From assembly GCA_003222135.1 (NCBI GenBank), contig QHUM01000057.1:27258-91257 (forward strand): a stretch of 64,000 nucleotides of DNA. Reading direction: 5' to 3'. How positions within the stretch are numbered: position 1 is the first letter of the stretch; every line of letters starts with the position of its first letter. The DNA comes from Gemmatimonadota bacterium (lineage in GTDB: Bacteria; Gemmatimonadota; Gemmatimonadetes; Gemmatimonadales; GWC2-71-9). Made by a program: the position numbers and the translations under genes. Positions 1-7,714 of this stretch are shown here, piece by piece. The notes under the pieces were generated by a model that was not told the origin of the DNA, did no database searches, and saw nothing but the letters and a program-made list of their open reading frames with translations.

Positions 1-423
1 CACGAGCTGCGACACCACCTCGAGTGGCGCGCCCAGCTCTCCCGCCTCGAGGCCTACGACTGGGCGGCGGAGGAGAACTTCAAGCGCCACGAGGGACAGC
101 CCTTCGACCCGCTGTTCTATCGGTCGGGGGAAAGTGTGGAGGACGGCGTCTGGAAGGTCGACGACGATCTCTTCGTGGCGCTGGAGGACTCGGGTACGCG
201 CGGCACCGAGATCGAGATTCCCTGGCACGGTCGAGCCTATCGGGTGGCGGTCCCGCCGGTCGAGCCCACCACGGCGTTGTTCCTGGTCCTGGACGGCCTG
301 CGAGACCCCCCACCCGGCGACGCCGTGGTGGTCCTGAAGCCGGCGCACGGACTGCGCGACCTGTTGCGGCGTGCTCCAGATCCGGTGCAGTTGGTGGCGC
401 GCGTGATGCCGCTCGATGTCTAG
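1..423 (+). CDS. Hypothetical protein, 5'-partial
   Basis: The frame is open from the first base and ends at TAG 421-423, so the gene starts outside the window. About 140 residues are visible. They are charged, with no membrane segment, signal peptide or catalytic motif that I recognise; a stretch TEIEIPWHGRAYRV followed by a hydrophobic strand (TALFLVLDGL) looks like a beta-rich domain. Its last 8 bases overlap the ATG of the next gene in another frame, so the two are probably co-transcribed and translationally coupled. No function can be assigned. Confidence 0.6.
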   Translation, partial: HELRHHLEWRAQLSRLEAYDWAAEENFKRHEGQPFDPLFYRSGESVEDGVWKVDDDLFVALEDSGTRGTEIEIPWHGRAYRVAVPPVEPTTALFLVLDGLRDPPPGDAVVVLKPAHGLRDLLRRAPDPVQLVARVMPLDV

Positions 424-721
424 ACTGGTGTTCCTCGGGACGCGCGACCTCTTTTTCCGCTCGAAGCTCGCTCGAGTCGTCGCGGCCGCCGGGGCGGAGC
501 TGACGCGTGACGAGTCCACCTGCGAGCTGGCCGTTCTCGAGATCGAGCCCGCGGGGTCGACGGAGCGAATCAAGGCGTTCGTCGCCCGCGGGACGCCGGT
601 CCTTGCCTACGGCTCGCACGTACGGGCCGATCTGCTGCGGACCGCTCGCGAGGCGGGGGCCGTGGCGGTGCCGAATTCGCAGGTGGAGGAACGGCTCCGG
701 GGGCTGCTGGAAACGACATAG
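416..721 (+). CDS. Degenerate receiver-like (pseudo-receiver) protein
   Basis: A 101-residue single-domain protein. It begins with a hydrophobic strand (SRLVFLGTRDLFFRSKLA), then an alternating strand/helix pattern ending in GTPVLAYGSHV and AREAGAVAVPNS, which resembles the CheY-like receiver fold. At the place where a receiver would carry its phospho-accepting Asp the sequence reads CELAVLEIE, so Asp appears replaced by Glu. If the fold reading is right it would be a non-phosphorylated protein-interaction domain. It overlaps the upstream gene by 8 bases. Its TAG stop is formed by the left end of a palindromic repeat. Confidence 0.6.
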   Translation: MSRLVFLGTRDLFFRSKLARVVAAAGAELTRDESTCELAVLEIEPAGSTERIKAFVARGTPVLAYGSHVRADLLRTAREAGAVAVPNSQVEERLRGLLETT

Positions 722-744
722 GGGCGCAGCATGCTGCGCCCCTA
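719..744. repeat. Perfect 26-bp palindrome, family 1, copy 1
   Basis: The half-site TAGGGGCGCAGCA is followed directly by its reverse complement. A second copy lies at 5344-5371 and a related, degenerate hairpin at 11371-11408. Here it lies between convergent genes, its first three bases supply the stop codon of the upstream gene, and it could serve as a bidirectional terminator. Confidence 0.85.
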
Positions 745-757
745 CAACTGCGACGTC

Positions 758-1222
758 CTACTTCGACGCGACCTGCACGTCGATGTGCCGCGGCTTCGCT
801 TTTTCGACCTTCGGCAGCGTCACCGTCAGCACGCCGTGCTCGTATGTCGCCTTGATGGCGTTGGCGTCGACCGTCGCGGGCAGCGTGAAGCTCCGCTCGA
901 ACGTGCCATAGGTCCGTTCGTAGCGGTGCACCCGCTCGGTGCGCTCTTCGGCGACCTGCTCCTTGCTCCCGTGAATCGTAAGGACGTTGTTCTCGAGCGA
1001 GATCTTCACGTTCTCCGGTTTCACGCCCGGCACCTCGGCCATGATCCGAATGGAGTCGGGCTCCTCGAGGATGTCCACAGGCGGTACCCAGGACGCGCCT
1101 GCGCTGTCGCGGTACTGCCAGTCGAGGTTGCCGAACGCGTCGCTGAAGAGACGACCGATCCGGCGCTCGAGGGTGGTCCCGTCCAGCGCGGGCCCTCTCG
1201 AGTTAAGAGTCGTGACGAACAT
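758..1222 (-). CDS. Hsp20/alpha-crystallin small heat-shock protein
   Basis: A 154-residue ATP-independent holdase chaperone. After a roughly 45-residue N-terminal arm the alpha-crystallin domain runs to near the C-terminus: PPVDILEEPDSIRI, then MAEVPGVKPENVKISL, and the late signature GVLTVTLPK. The frame stays open 34 codons further upstream, but I chose ATG 1222 because an AGGAGGT Shine-Dalgarno lies just before it and homologues begin at about this point. The gene faces the preceding gene and is divergent from the propeller gene at 1400. I found no CIRCE element in the upstream region. Confidence 0.93.
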   Translation of the reverse strand: MFVTTLNSRGPALDGTTLERRIGRLFSDAFGNLDWQYRDSAGASWVPPVDILEEPDSIRIMAEVPGVKPENVKISLENNVLTIHGSKEQVAEERTERVHRYERTYGTFERSFTLPATVDANAIKATYEHGVLTVTLPKVEKAKPRHIDVQVASK

Positions 1223-1228
1223 AAGCAG

Positions 1229-1235
1229 ACCTCCT
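1229..1235 (-). promoter_or_regulatory. Shine-Dalgarno AGGAGGT fixing the Hsp20 start
   Basis: Read on the minus strand, AGGAGGT lies 6 bases upstream of ATG 1222. It supports that start over the longer open frame that begins at 1324. Confidence 0.8.
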
Positions 1236-1399
1236 ATGAAGGACGTGGTGCGGGACTGATTCCCCCCGGGCGCCGAGCAACCGGCGTGCCGCGGGATGGG
1301 GTCCGCGGTTTGCCGAGATGGCAAGCCGGCCTGCCGCGTTTGCGGTGGTTTGCCAGGATGACGGAGTTATCTTTCTCGCTCGTCTGCGCGAGGTAGTTC

Positions 1400-2509
1400 G
1401 TGAACCGGCATGTTCCCGTTTGGGTGGCCTTGGGCGTCTGGCTCGGGGGCGTCGCCGCCGGCGCCGCGCCCGGCTACCGCATCCTGGTGTCGAGCGAGTC
1501 CGGGGACATCGTCTCCCAGCTGACCTGGGACGGCGTCGCGCTCAAGACCGTGAAGGTCGTGCCGGTGGGCATCATGCCCGCCGACATTGACGGCCCGCAC
1601 AACGTGACGGTCTCGCCGGACGGCAAATATTGGTACGTGACGATCGCCCACGGCACGCCCTACGGCACCCTCTGGAAGATGGCGGTGGACGGGGACACCC
1701 TGGTCGGGAAGGCGCCGGTCGAGATGTTCCCCACCACGATCTCGCTCACTCCGGACGGCGAGCTCGCCTTCGTCGCGAACTCCGATTTCCACGGCGACCA
1801 TCCGCGGATGAACGTGGTGTCGATCGTCTACACGCCGCGGATGATCACGCTCACGAACCTTCCGGCGTGCGACATGCCGCACGGCGTGAAGGTGAACCAC
1901 GCCGGGACGAAGGTCTACGTCACCTGCATGAACTCGGACGAGGTGCTGGAGATTGACCGCCCGTCCCTGGCGATCACGCGGCGCCACCGGACTGGCGAAG
2001 GAATGCTCCCGCAGGCCATGCCGATGAAGATGGGGCACGGCGGAGCGCAAGGGGCGGGAGCGATGGTGCACGACGCCTGTATGCCGACCTTCGTGTCGGT
2101 GTCGCCCGACGACGCGCGGTTGTACGTCGCCTGCAACCACAGCGACGAGCTGATGGTGCTGGACGCGCGGACGCTCGAGCTGATGAAGGCGATCCCGACG
2201 GGGCACGGTGCGTACAACGTCGAGCCGTCGCCCGACGGCAAGTGGGTGATCGCGACGAACAAGAAAGACCAGAGTGTCTCGCTCATCGACGCCGCCACGT
2301 TGACGGAAGTGGCGCGGATCCCGACGACCAAGCCGTTCCCGCACGGTGTGGCGTATTCGCCCGACAGCCGGTACGCCTTCGTCTCGCAGGAGAGCAAGGG
2401 CGTGGATCCCGGCGCGGTGAACGTGATCGACCTGCAGACGAAGACGCGTGTCGCGAGCATCCCCGTCCCGCTGCAGCCGACCGGGATCACGATCCTCGCC
2501 CGGCCGTGA
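1400..2509 (+). CDS. Secreted YncE/YVTN-type beta-propeller protein
   Basis: 369 residues from a GTG start. An N-terminal hydrophobic stretch (VPVWVALGVWLGGVAAGAAP) looks like a cleavable signal peptide. The rest is built of repeated blades with the pattern 'sPDGkyxYVt..' (VTVSPDGKYWYVTI, SLTPDGELAFVANS, SVSPDDARLYVACN, EPSPDGKWVIATN, YSPDSRYAFVSQ), typical of seven-bladed YncE/YVTN propellers. A Met/His/Gly-rich loop (MPMKMGHGG) sits mid-protein and could bind metal. The stop overlaps the next GTG by 4 bases, so it heads a five-gene chain running to 4223. The substrate or partner is unknown. Confidence 0.8.
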   Translation: MNRHVPVWVALGVWLGGVAAGAAPGYRILVSSESGDIVSQLTWDGVALKTVKVVPVGIMPADIDGPHNVTVSPDGKYWYVTIAHGTPYGTLWKMAVDGDTLVGKAPVEMFPTTISLTPDGELAFVANSDFHGDHPRMNVVSIVYTPRMITLTNLPACDMPHGVKVNHAGTKVYVTCMNSDEVLEIDRPSLAITRRHRTGEGMLPQAMPMKMGHGGAQGAGAMVHDACMPTFVSVSPDDARLYVACNHSDELMVLDARTLELMKAIPTGHGAYNVEPSPDGKWVIATNKKDQSVSLIDAATLTEVARIPTTKPFPHGVAYSPDSRYAFVSQESKGVDPGAVNVIDLQTKTRVASIPVPLQPTGITILARP

Positions 2510-2784
2510 CGCACACGACCACCGTCGCGCTGCCGCCGGCTGCGGTGCTCGAGGCGGCGCAGCGCTTCTTCGCCGAGCGGGTCCCGAGCGCCGCCGCCTT
2601 CGTGGAGCAGGCAGGCCCGGGGTACCTGGTGCTGCGCGGGCAGGGGGGGGAAGAGGTAGTGTTCAGCGCACGGGCGGATGCGGGCGGCAAGACGCAGGTG
2701 CGCGCGTCGACGCTGTTTTTCGACCAGGCGGTCGACCGCTTTCTTTCGACGCTGCCGCTCGAGGCCGGAGTCCACGTTGCATGA
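2506..2784 (+). CDS. Small conserved-looking hypothetical protein
   Basis: A 92-residue protein that I cannot assign. GTG 2506 is chosen because it overlaps the previous stop by 4 bases (GTGA), as do the other junctions in this chain; the frame extends upstream, but only as a shadow of the propeller gene. It has an amphipathic N-terminal helix (AAVLEAAQRFFAERV), a central strand segment ending in a G-run coded LRGQGGEEVV, and a C-terminal helix (FDQAVDRFLSTLPL). The fold could be SRPBCC/START-like. No signal peptide or membrane segment. A run of eight G at 2643-2650 lies inside the gene. Confidence 0.65.
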   Translation: MTHTTTVALPPAAVLEAAQRFFAERVPSAAAFVEQAGPGYLVLRGQGGEEVVFSARADAGGKTQVRASTLFFDQAVDRFLSTLPLEAGVHVA

Positions 2785-3056
2785 CCGCGGTCGAGACGCG
2801 GCTCCCGGTGCGGGTCATGGTGACCGACGTGTGGGATCAGGTGTCGTTCGTCGTGTCGCCCACGACCACGGTCGCGGAGTTGAAGCGGCGGGCGCTCACC
2901 CAGGCGCTGAAGCGCCGCACCGTCTCCGACCAGGACTACGTGGTGAAATTCCAAGGGGCTCGGGTGCTGGACGAAACGACCACGCTCGCTGCATTGGGGG
3001 TCGCTCCGAACTCCACGCTCATCGTCCTTCCCGCGCGTCGCCAGCCCGTGCGATGA
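2781..3056 (+). CDS. Ubiquitin-like beta-grasp small protein
   Basis: 91 residues from ATG 2781, which overlaps the previous stop (ATGA). The pattern follows the ubiquitin fold: a beta hairpin (PVRVMVTDVWDQVSFVV), 'spTTTVAELKRRALTQAL' as the first helix, a strand (DYVVKFQGARVLDE), a turn-helix (TTLAALGV) and a last strand (STLIVLPA). It resembles the YukD/EsaB group of bacterial ubiquitin-like proteins. It ends in an arginine-containing tail, not di-glycine, so conjugation is not indicated. No E1, E2 or peptidase gene is adjacent. The fold assignment is inference from pattern only. Confidence 0.6.
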   Translation: MTAVETRLPVRVMVTDVWDQVSFVVSPTTTVAELKRRALTQALKRRTVSDQDYVVKFQGARVLDETTTLAALGVAPNSTLIVLPARRQPVR

Positions 3057-3319
3057 GGTCGCTGAGCCGGGCACTCGCGCTACTCGCCGTCGGCTTTCTC
3101 TCACTCGACGCGCTGCTGTTTCTGTACTCGGGTCTCAGCCTCGGGCGGCCGGGCTTGGTCGCGAGCGGCGTCGCCTGTGCCCTGGTCGCGGTGCTGGTCG
3201 GCCTCAGCTGGCGCCGTTACCGTCGTGCCATCGCCGAGCTCGAGCAGGCGCGGCGCGACATGCGGGCGGAAGTGGAGTCGATCCGCGAGTTGTTGCGAGG
3301 CAAGGGGCTACATAACTGA
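3053..3319 (+). CDS. Small membrane protein with coiled-coil tail
   Basis: 88 residues from ATG 3053, overlapping the upstream stop by 4 bases. Two hydrophobic helices (LALLAVGFLSLDALLFLYSGL and LVASGVACALVAVLVGL) are joined by a short Gly/Arg turn. A charged heptad-like helix follows (YRRAIAELEQARRDMRAEVESI), ending in RGKG. This predicts an inner-membrane hairpin with a cytoplasmic coiled coil. It sits between the ubiquitin-like gene and the deacetylase gene, so it could anchor one of its neighbours. Function unknown. Confidence 0.65.
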   Translation: MRSLSRALALLAVGFLSLDALLFLYSGLSLGRPGLVASGVACALVAVLVGLSWRRYRRAIAELEQARRDMRAEVESIRELLRGKGLHN

Positions 3320-3320
3320 G

Positions 3321-4223
3321 TTGCCCGTTCCTGTCTTCTTCCACCCCGCTTGCCAGCGTCACAACCCCGGGCCGGGACATCCGGAGCGCCCCGAGCGCAT
3401 CGTGGCGGTACTGGACACGCTGCGCGCGGCGGACATGGCCTCGAGCGTCGAGTGGTGCGAGGCGCGGCCGGCGAGCCGGGCGGCGCTCGAGCGGGTCCAC
3501 TCGGCGCGCTACCTCGACACCCTCGAGCGGGTGGCCGGTCACGGCGGCGGGATGCTCGATGCCGACACGGTGATGAGCGCCGACAGCTGGGAGGCGGCCG
3601 TGGCCGCGGCCGGCGTGGCCATCGGCGCCGTGGAGCGGGCGGTCGCGACCGGCTCGGCTTTCGCGGCCGCCCGTCCGCCCGGGCATCACGCACTCGCGGC
3701 GCACGCGATGGGGTTCTGTCTGATCAACAACGTCGTCGTGGCCGCGCGACAGGCCCAGCAGCTCGACAAGCCCCGCGTCCTCATCGTGGACTGGGATGTG
3801 CATCATGGCAACGGCACCCAGGCGCTGGTCGAGCGCGATCCGTCGATCCGCTACGTTTCGATGCACCAGTATCCCTGGTATCCGGGCACGGGTGGGGCGG
3901 ACGAGCGCGGCGTGGGCAACGTGTTCAACGTTCCCCGCCCGCCGGGGCTGCCGCGCGAAGTGTACGTGCGCGATCTGCTCGCCGCCGTGGACGCGGCGCT
4001 CGTGGGCTGGCCGCCCGACCTGCTCCTCGTGTCCGCGGGGTTCGACTCGCTCGCCGGCGATCCGCTGGGCGGCTTCACGCTCGAGCCCGACGACATGGCA
4101 CGCTGGACCACCACGTGGCGCGAGCGAGTCGCGCCCGCGCCGGTGGTGGGCGTGCTCGAGGGCGGCTACCGCCTCGACCTCCTCGCGGCGGGTGCCCGCG
4201 CGCACGTGCGCGCGCTTGCCTGA
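3321..4223 (+). CDS. Histone deacetylase-fold (AcuC/HDAC family) deacetylase
   Basis: About 300 residues, a zinc-dependent hydrolase of the arginase/deacetylase superfamily expected to remove acyl groups from lysines, polyamines or small molecules. Visible motifs are the N-terminal HPACQRHNPGPGHPERPERI, the catalytic His pair RPPGHHA (about H122-H123), zinc ligands in DWDVHHGNG (D159, H161) and SAGFDSLAGDPLGG (D242), and the late GVLEGGY. The proposed start is TTG 3321, immediately before the conserved N-terminus; the longer frame from 3177 only mirrors the preceding gene. It is the last gene of the 1400-4223 chain. The true substrate cannot be read from sequence. Confidence 0.88.
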   Translation: MPVPVFFHPACQRHNPGPGHPERPERIVAVLDTLRAADMASSVEWCEARPASRAALERVHSARYLDTLERVAGHGGGMLDADTVMSADSWEAAVAAAGVAIGAVERAVATGSAFAAARPPGHHALAAHAMGFCLINNVVVAARQAQQLDKPRVLIVDWDVHHGNGTQALVERDPSIRYVSMHQYPWYPGTGGADERGVGNVFNVPRPPGLPREVYVRDLLAAVDAALVGWPPDLLLVSAGFDSLAGDPLGGFTLEPDDMARWTTTWRERVAPAPVVGVLEGGYRLDLLAAGARAHVRALA

Positions 4224-4283
4224 CGCGGGCGGCCCCTTCGATACTTCACGCGGGCGCCGGGCCGCGATCCCGCGCCGGAGGAC

Positions 4284-5327
4284 ATGATGCCCCTGCACCT
4301 CGCCACCGAAGTCGTCACGCTCAAGACCAAGCATCCGTTCGTCATCGCCCGCGGCGGCGGAGACGACTACCGCGTCGTGTGGGTCCGATTGACCGACGCG
4401 GACGGCGCGGAGGGATGGGGTGAAGCAGATCCGTCGAAATACTACGGCGAGACCGCGGACACGGTCCTCGCCGTCCTCCAGAAGCTCGAGCCGCATCTCC
4501 CCAAGGACGCGTTCGAGCTGGAAGCGGCGGAGGCGCGCTTCGCGCAAGTCGTGCCGAAGAACGGCGCGGCCCGCGCGGCGCTCTCGGCGGCCCTGCACGA
4601 CCTGTTCGGGAAGCGACTGGGCCAGCCGCTGTGGCGGCTCTGGGGCCTCGATCCGGCGAAGGCGCCCTACTCTTCCTTTACCATCGGGATCGATACCGCG
4701 GAGCAGATCCGCCTCAAGGTAGCCGAGGCCGCCGCGTATCCGATCCTCAAGATCAAGCTCGGGACCGACCACGACGAGGACATTCTGCGCACGATCCGGG
4801 ACGCAACCGACAAGCCCATCCGGGTCGACGCGAACGCGGGCTGGACGCGGGAGCGGGCGATCGCGCTGCTTCCCGTCCTGAAGGAGTACGGGGTCGAATT
4901 CGTCGAGCAGCCGTTGCCCCCCGACGACCTCGAGGGGATCGCGGCCGTACGCCGTCGCGGCGTTCTCCCGGTCGTGGTGGACGAGAGCTGCCTCGTCGCA
5001 GCCGATATCCCGCGGGTGGCGGCGGCGGCCGACGGCATCAACATCAAGCTCGCCAAGTGCGGCTCGCTGCGGGAGGCGCTCCGGATGATCGCGACTGCTC
5101 GAGCGCACAGCATGCTCGTGATGGTCGGATGCATGATCGAGTCCTCGCTCGGCATCACCGCGGCGGCCCACTTCACGCCGCTGGTCGACGCCGCGGATCT
5201 GGACGGCGCGGCGCTGACGGCGAACGACCCGTTCATCGGCGCCACGATCGACGGCGGCAAGATCCGACTCCCCACCGGACCGGGGCTGGGTGTCCGGCGG
5301 CGCTCGCAGGATGGCCGGCCTGGTTGA
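4284..5327 (+). CDS. Enolase-superfamily dipeptide (Ala-Glu type) epimerase
   Basis: 347 residues, starting at ATG 4284 after a GGAG motif. It has the muconate-lactonising-enzyme subgroup layout: an N-terminal capping domain, then a barrel with KIK (K156, K158), metal ligands D182 (VDANAGW), E208 (FVEQPLP) and D233 (VVDESC), and the second-side lysine K255 (NIKLAKCG). GCMIESSLGITAAAHF near the end is typical of L-Ala-D/L-Glu epimerases, which rework peptidoglycan peptides. That would match the cell-wall recycling genes at 13-16 kb, but specificity is inferred. The C-terminus runs on into a basic tail just before the palindrome. Confidence 0.85.
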   Translation: MMPLHLATEVVTLKTKHPFVIARGGGDDYRVVWVRLTDADGAEGWGEADPSKYYGETADTVLAVLQKLEPHLPKDAFELEAAEARFAQVVPKNGAARAALSAALHDLFGKRLGQPLWRLWGLDPAKAPYSSFTIGIDTAEQIRLKVAEAAAYPILKIKLGTDHDEDILRTIRDATDKPIRVDANAGWTRERAIALLPVLKEYGVEFVEQPLPPDDLEGIAAVRRRGVLPVVVDESCLVAADIPRVAAAADGINIKLAKCGSLREALRMIATARAHSMLVMVGCMIESSLGITAAAHFTPLVDAADLDGAALTANDPFIGATIDGGKIRLPTGPGLGVRRRSQDGRPG

Positions 5328-5343
5328 CGCCGGTGGCGCTGGT

Positions 5344-5371
5344 GTAGGGGCGCAGCATGCTGCGCCCCTAC
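5344..5371. repeat. 28-bp palindrome, family 1, copy 2
   Basis: The same palindrome as at 719-744 with one more base pair at each end (half-site GTAGGGGCGCAGCA). It lies between the epimerase stop and priA. The priA frame happens to be open through it, but translation of it is unlikely. Confidence 0.85.
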
Positions 5372-5372
5372 T

Positions 5373-5440
5373 CGCGGCTCGGCGTCTGCCGCTGAAAGCG
5401 GCTTCAGCCGTAGGCGCCGAGCCGCGGCTTCAGCCGCGCC
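5373..5440. repeat. Nested palindromic element upstream of priA
   Basis: Twelve-base perfect inverted arms CGCGGCTCGGCG (5373-5384) and CGCCGAGCCGCG (5415-5426) enclose a small hairpin, GCCGCT-GAA-AGCGGC (5388-5402). A further hairpin, CGCGGCT-TC-AGCCGCG, follows at 5424-5439. The motif GCGGCTTCAGCCG occurs twice. It is distinct from the adjacent family 1 palindrome. Confidence 0.75.
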
Positions 5441-5448
5441 ACGCCGAC

Positions 5449-7665
5449 GTGGTCCTCCCGGTACCCGTTCCTCGGAGCTACACGTACCTGATTCCTGCCG
5501 AGCTGGCGGAGCGCGTCGTGCCGGGGTCACGTGTGGTGGTGCCGGTGCAACGACGGCAGGTGGTGGGCCTGGTCGTCGCAGTCGACGTCCCCGCGCCCGA
5601 CGTTCCGGCAAAGCCGATCGCCGCCGCTCCCGACGGAGAGCCCGCGTTGAGCGCTGCGCTGATCGAGCTCGGCCGCTGGATCGGCTCGTACTACGGCGCG
5701 CCGCTCGGCCTCGCGCTACGGGCGCTGCTCCCGGGGGCGCTGTGGAGCGTGCGGCGTCCGGCCGGGCCTCCGGAGCAGGCGGAGCGCGTGATCGGGTTGA
5801 CGCAGGCGCTCCCCTCGCTGCTCGAGCGCGAGCGGGCGTTCCGGCGCGCGCCCCAGCGGCGCGTGGGCTACGAGGCGCTCGAGGCGCTGGGCGGCTCGGC
5901 GCCGCTCCGCCACCTCCTGGACCGCCTCGGCCTCTCCCGGGCCGTGCTCGACGGCCTGGTGAAGCAGCGGCTCGCCCGCTATACCGACGTACCGCGCGCG
6001 CGCGACCCGTTCGCCGACCTCTCCTCGCCACCCCCGCCCGCGCTGACGGAGGCACAGCTGGGGGTCGTGAGCGGGATCGCCGGGACGCCCGCCGACATTC
6101 CCATACTGATTCACGGGGTCACGGGTTCGGGCAAGACGCTCGTCTATCTCGAGTTGCTGCGCGGCGTCGTGGCGTCGGGGCAGGGCGCGATCCTCCTCGT
6201 TCCCGAGATCGCGCTCACGCCCCAGACCGTGGCCCGGGTGCGGGGCGTGTTCGGCGACCAGGTGGCGGTGCTCCATTCGGGGCTCTCGGACGGCGAGCGT
6301 GCCGACGCGTGGCGGGCGTTGCGGCGCGGCGAGCGCCGGGTGGCTGTGGGGCCACGGTCCGCGGTGTTCGCTCCGGTGCAACGGCTCGCCGCCATCGTGG
6401 TCGACGAAGAGCATGAGGCGAGCTACAAACAGGGGACGGTGCCGCGCTACCACGCCCGCGACGTGGCCCTGACGCGGGCCCGGCTCGAGGGTGCGCGGGT
6501 CATCCTCGGCAGCGCCACGCCCTCGCTCGAGACGCTGCAGCTCGCCAGGACCGGCCGGGTGTGCACGTTCACGCTGCCCGAGCGGATCGGCGCGCGGCCG
6601 CTTCCTCCGGTCGACGTGATTGACCTGCGGAGCGCGCCCCGCGTGGCCGAGGCCCGCGGGATCCCTTGGACCGAGCCGCTCGATCACGCGGTGCGGGGGG
6701 CGCTCGCCCGCTCCGAGCAGGTCATCTTGCTCCTGAACCGCCGCGGCTTCGCGACCTACCTGCAGTGCCCCGCGTGCGGAGACGTGCGCGATTGCCCGCA
6801 CTGTGCCATCACCCTCACGGTCCACCAGACGCCGCGGGCACTGCGCTGTCACTACTGTGGGCACGAGGAGCCGATTCCGGCGGCGTGCCGGGTGTGCGGC
6901 AAGGAGATCCAGCGGATGCGCGGGCTCGGTACCCAACAGCTCGAGCACTTCGTGAGCCGGCGGTTCCCTGAGGCCCGGATCGCCCGCATGGATCTCGACA
7001 CCACGAGCACCAAGTGGGCGCATCATCGCATCCTCGAGCGCATGGCCCAGGGCAAGCTCGACATCCTGCTTGGGACCCAAATGATCGCGAAGGGGCTGGA
7101 TTTCCCCAACGTGACGGTGGTGGGTGTGGTGGACGCCGACACCGGCCTCCATCTGCCCGACTTCCGCGCCGGTGAGCGCACGTTTCAGCTCGTGGCACAA
7201 GTGGCGGGGCGGGCGGGCCGGGGGCCCAAGGGCGGGCGGGTGTTCGTCCAGACGCGCGCGCCCGACCACCCCGCGATTCGGGCAGCCGCGGCTCACTCAG
7301 TGGCCGCCTTCGCGGCTGCCGAGCTGCCGCTGCGCGCGCCGCCCAACCCTGCCTACCCGCCGCACGTCGGACTGGCGCGGTTCGTCGCGGTCCACGAGGA
7401 CGAGCGCCTGGCCCAGGAAGCGGCGGAGGGCGTCGCGGCGTGGCTCAGGCGCGCGAACACGGAGCGCCTCGGCGGCGCGCTCACCGTGCTGGGACCGGCG
7501 CCGTGCCCGATCATGCGGCTCAAGGGGCGCTGGCGCTGGCACGTGCTCATCAAGTCGCCGGAAGCACGGCCGATCGGTCGGGTGGTGCGCGCGTGGGGGC
7601 GGGGGAGAGGAGTGGCCGCGCGCGGCACCGTCGTCGTGGACCGGGATCCCGTTTCATTGCTGTGA
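5449..7665 (+). CDS. priA: Primosomal replication-restart helicase PriA
   Basis: A 3'-5' superfamily 2 helicase that reloads the replisome at stalled forks, 738 residues (close to the usual 730). The N-terminal 3'BD starts VVLPVPVPRSYTYLIP. Next come Walker A HGVTGSGKT, motif II DEEH, eight zinc-binding cysteines between QCPACGDVRDCPHC and CRVCGKE, GTQMIAKGLDFPNV, and the arginine-finger region GRAGRG. The frame is open back to 5290 across two palindromic repeats. I place the start at GTG 5449, directly before the conserved N-terminus, because the upstream residues are only translated repeat. Confidence 0.93.
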   Translation: MVLPVPVPRSYTYLIPAELAERVVPGSRVVVPVQRRQVVGLVVAVDVPAPDVPAKPIAAAPDGEPALSAALIELGRWIGSYYGAPLGLALRALLPGALWSVRRPAGPPEQAERVIGLTQALPSLLERERAFRRAPQRRVGYEALEALGGSAPLRHLLDRLGLSRAVLDGLVKQRLARYTDVPRARDPFADLSSPPPPALTEAQLGVVSGIAGTPADIPILIHGVTGSGKTLVYLELLRGVVASGQGAILLVPEIALTPQTVARVRGVFGDQVAVLHSGLSDGERADAWRALRRGERRVAVGPRSAVFAPVQRLAAIVVDEEHEASYKQGTVPRYHARDVALTRARLEGARVILGSATPSLETLQLARTGRVCTFTLPERIGARPLPPVDVIDLRSAPRVAEARGIPWTEPLDHAVRGALARSEQVILLLNRRGFATYLQCPACGDVRDCPHCAITLTVHQTPRALRCHYCGHEEPIPAACRVCGKEIQRMRGLGTQQLEHFVSRRFPEARIARMDLDTTSTKWAHHRILERMAQGKLDILLGTQMIAKGLDFPNVTVVGVVDADTGLHLPDFRAGERTFQLVAQVAGRAGRGPKGGRVFVQTRAPDHPAIRAAAAHSVAAFAAAELPLRAPPNPAYPPHVGLARFVAVHEDERLAQEAAEGVAAWLRRANTERLGGALTVLGPAPCPIMRLKGRWRWHVLIKSPEARPIGRVVRAWGRGRGVAARGTVVVDRDPVSLL

Positions 7666-7714
7666 CACCCGACGGTTGCGTGAGGCGATTCGTGGCGGGT
7701 ATTATGACCCTCCT

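Noticed and set aside
1223..1399. CIRCE or sigma-32-type promoter upstream of hsp20
   Set aside because: No TTAGCACTC-N9-GAGTGCTAA, and the nearest CTTGCC..CCCCAT pair has 18-base spacing, too long for a sigma-32 site.
3204..5171. Long minus-strand open frame of 655 codons opposite the deacetylase and epimerase genes
   Set aside because: Antisense shadow typical of G+C-rich codon use; Arg/His-rich with no domain, while both sense genes are well supported. The same applies to many other long opposite-strand frames, such as 14391-16595 and 37455-39968.
5290..5448. N-terminal extension of PriA through the two palindromes
   Set aside because: The open frame encodes only translated repeat, and the conserved PriA N-terminus begins immediately after GTG 5449.
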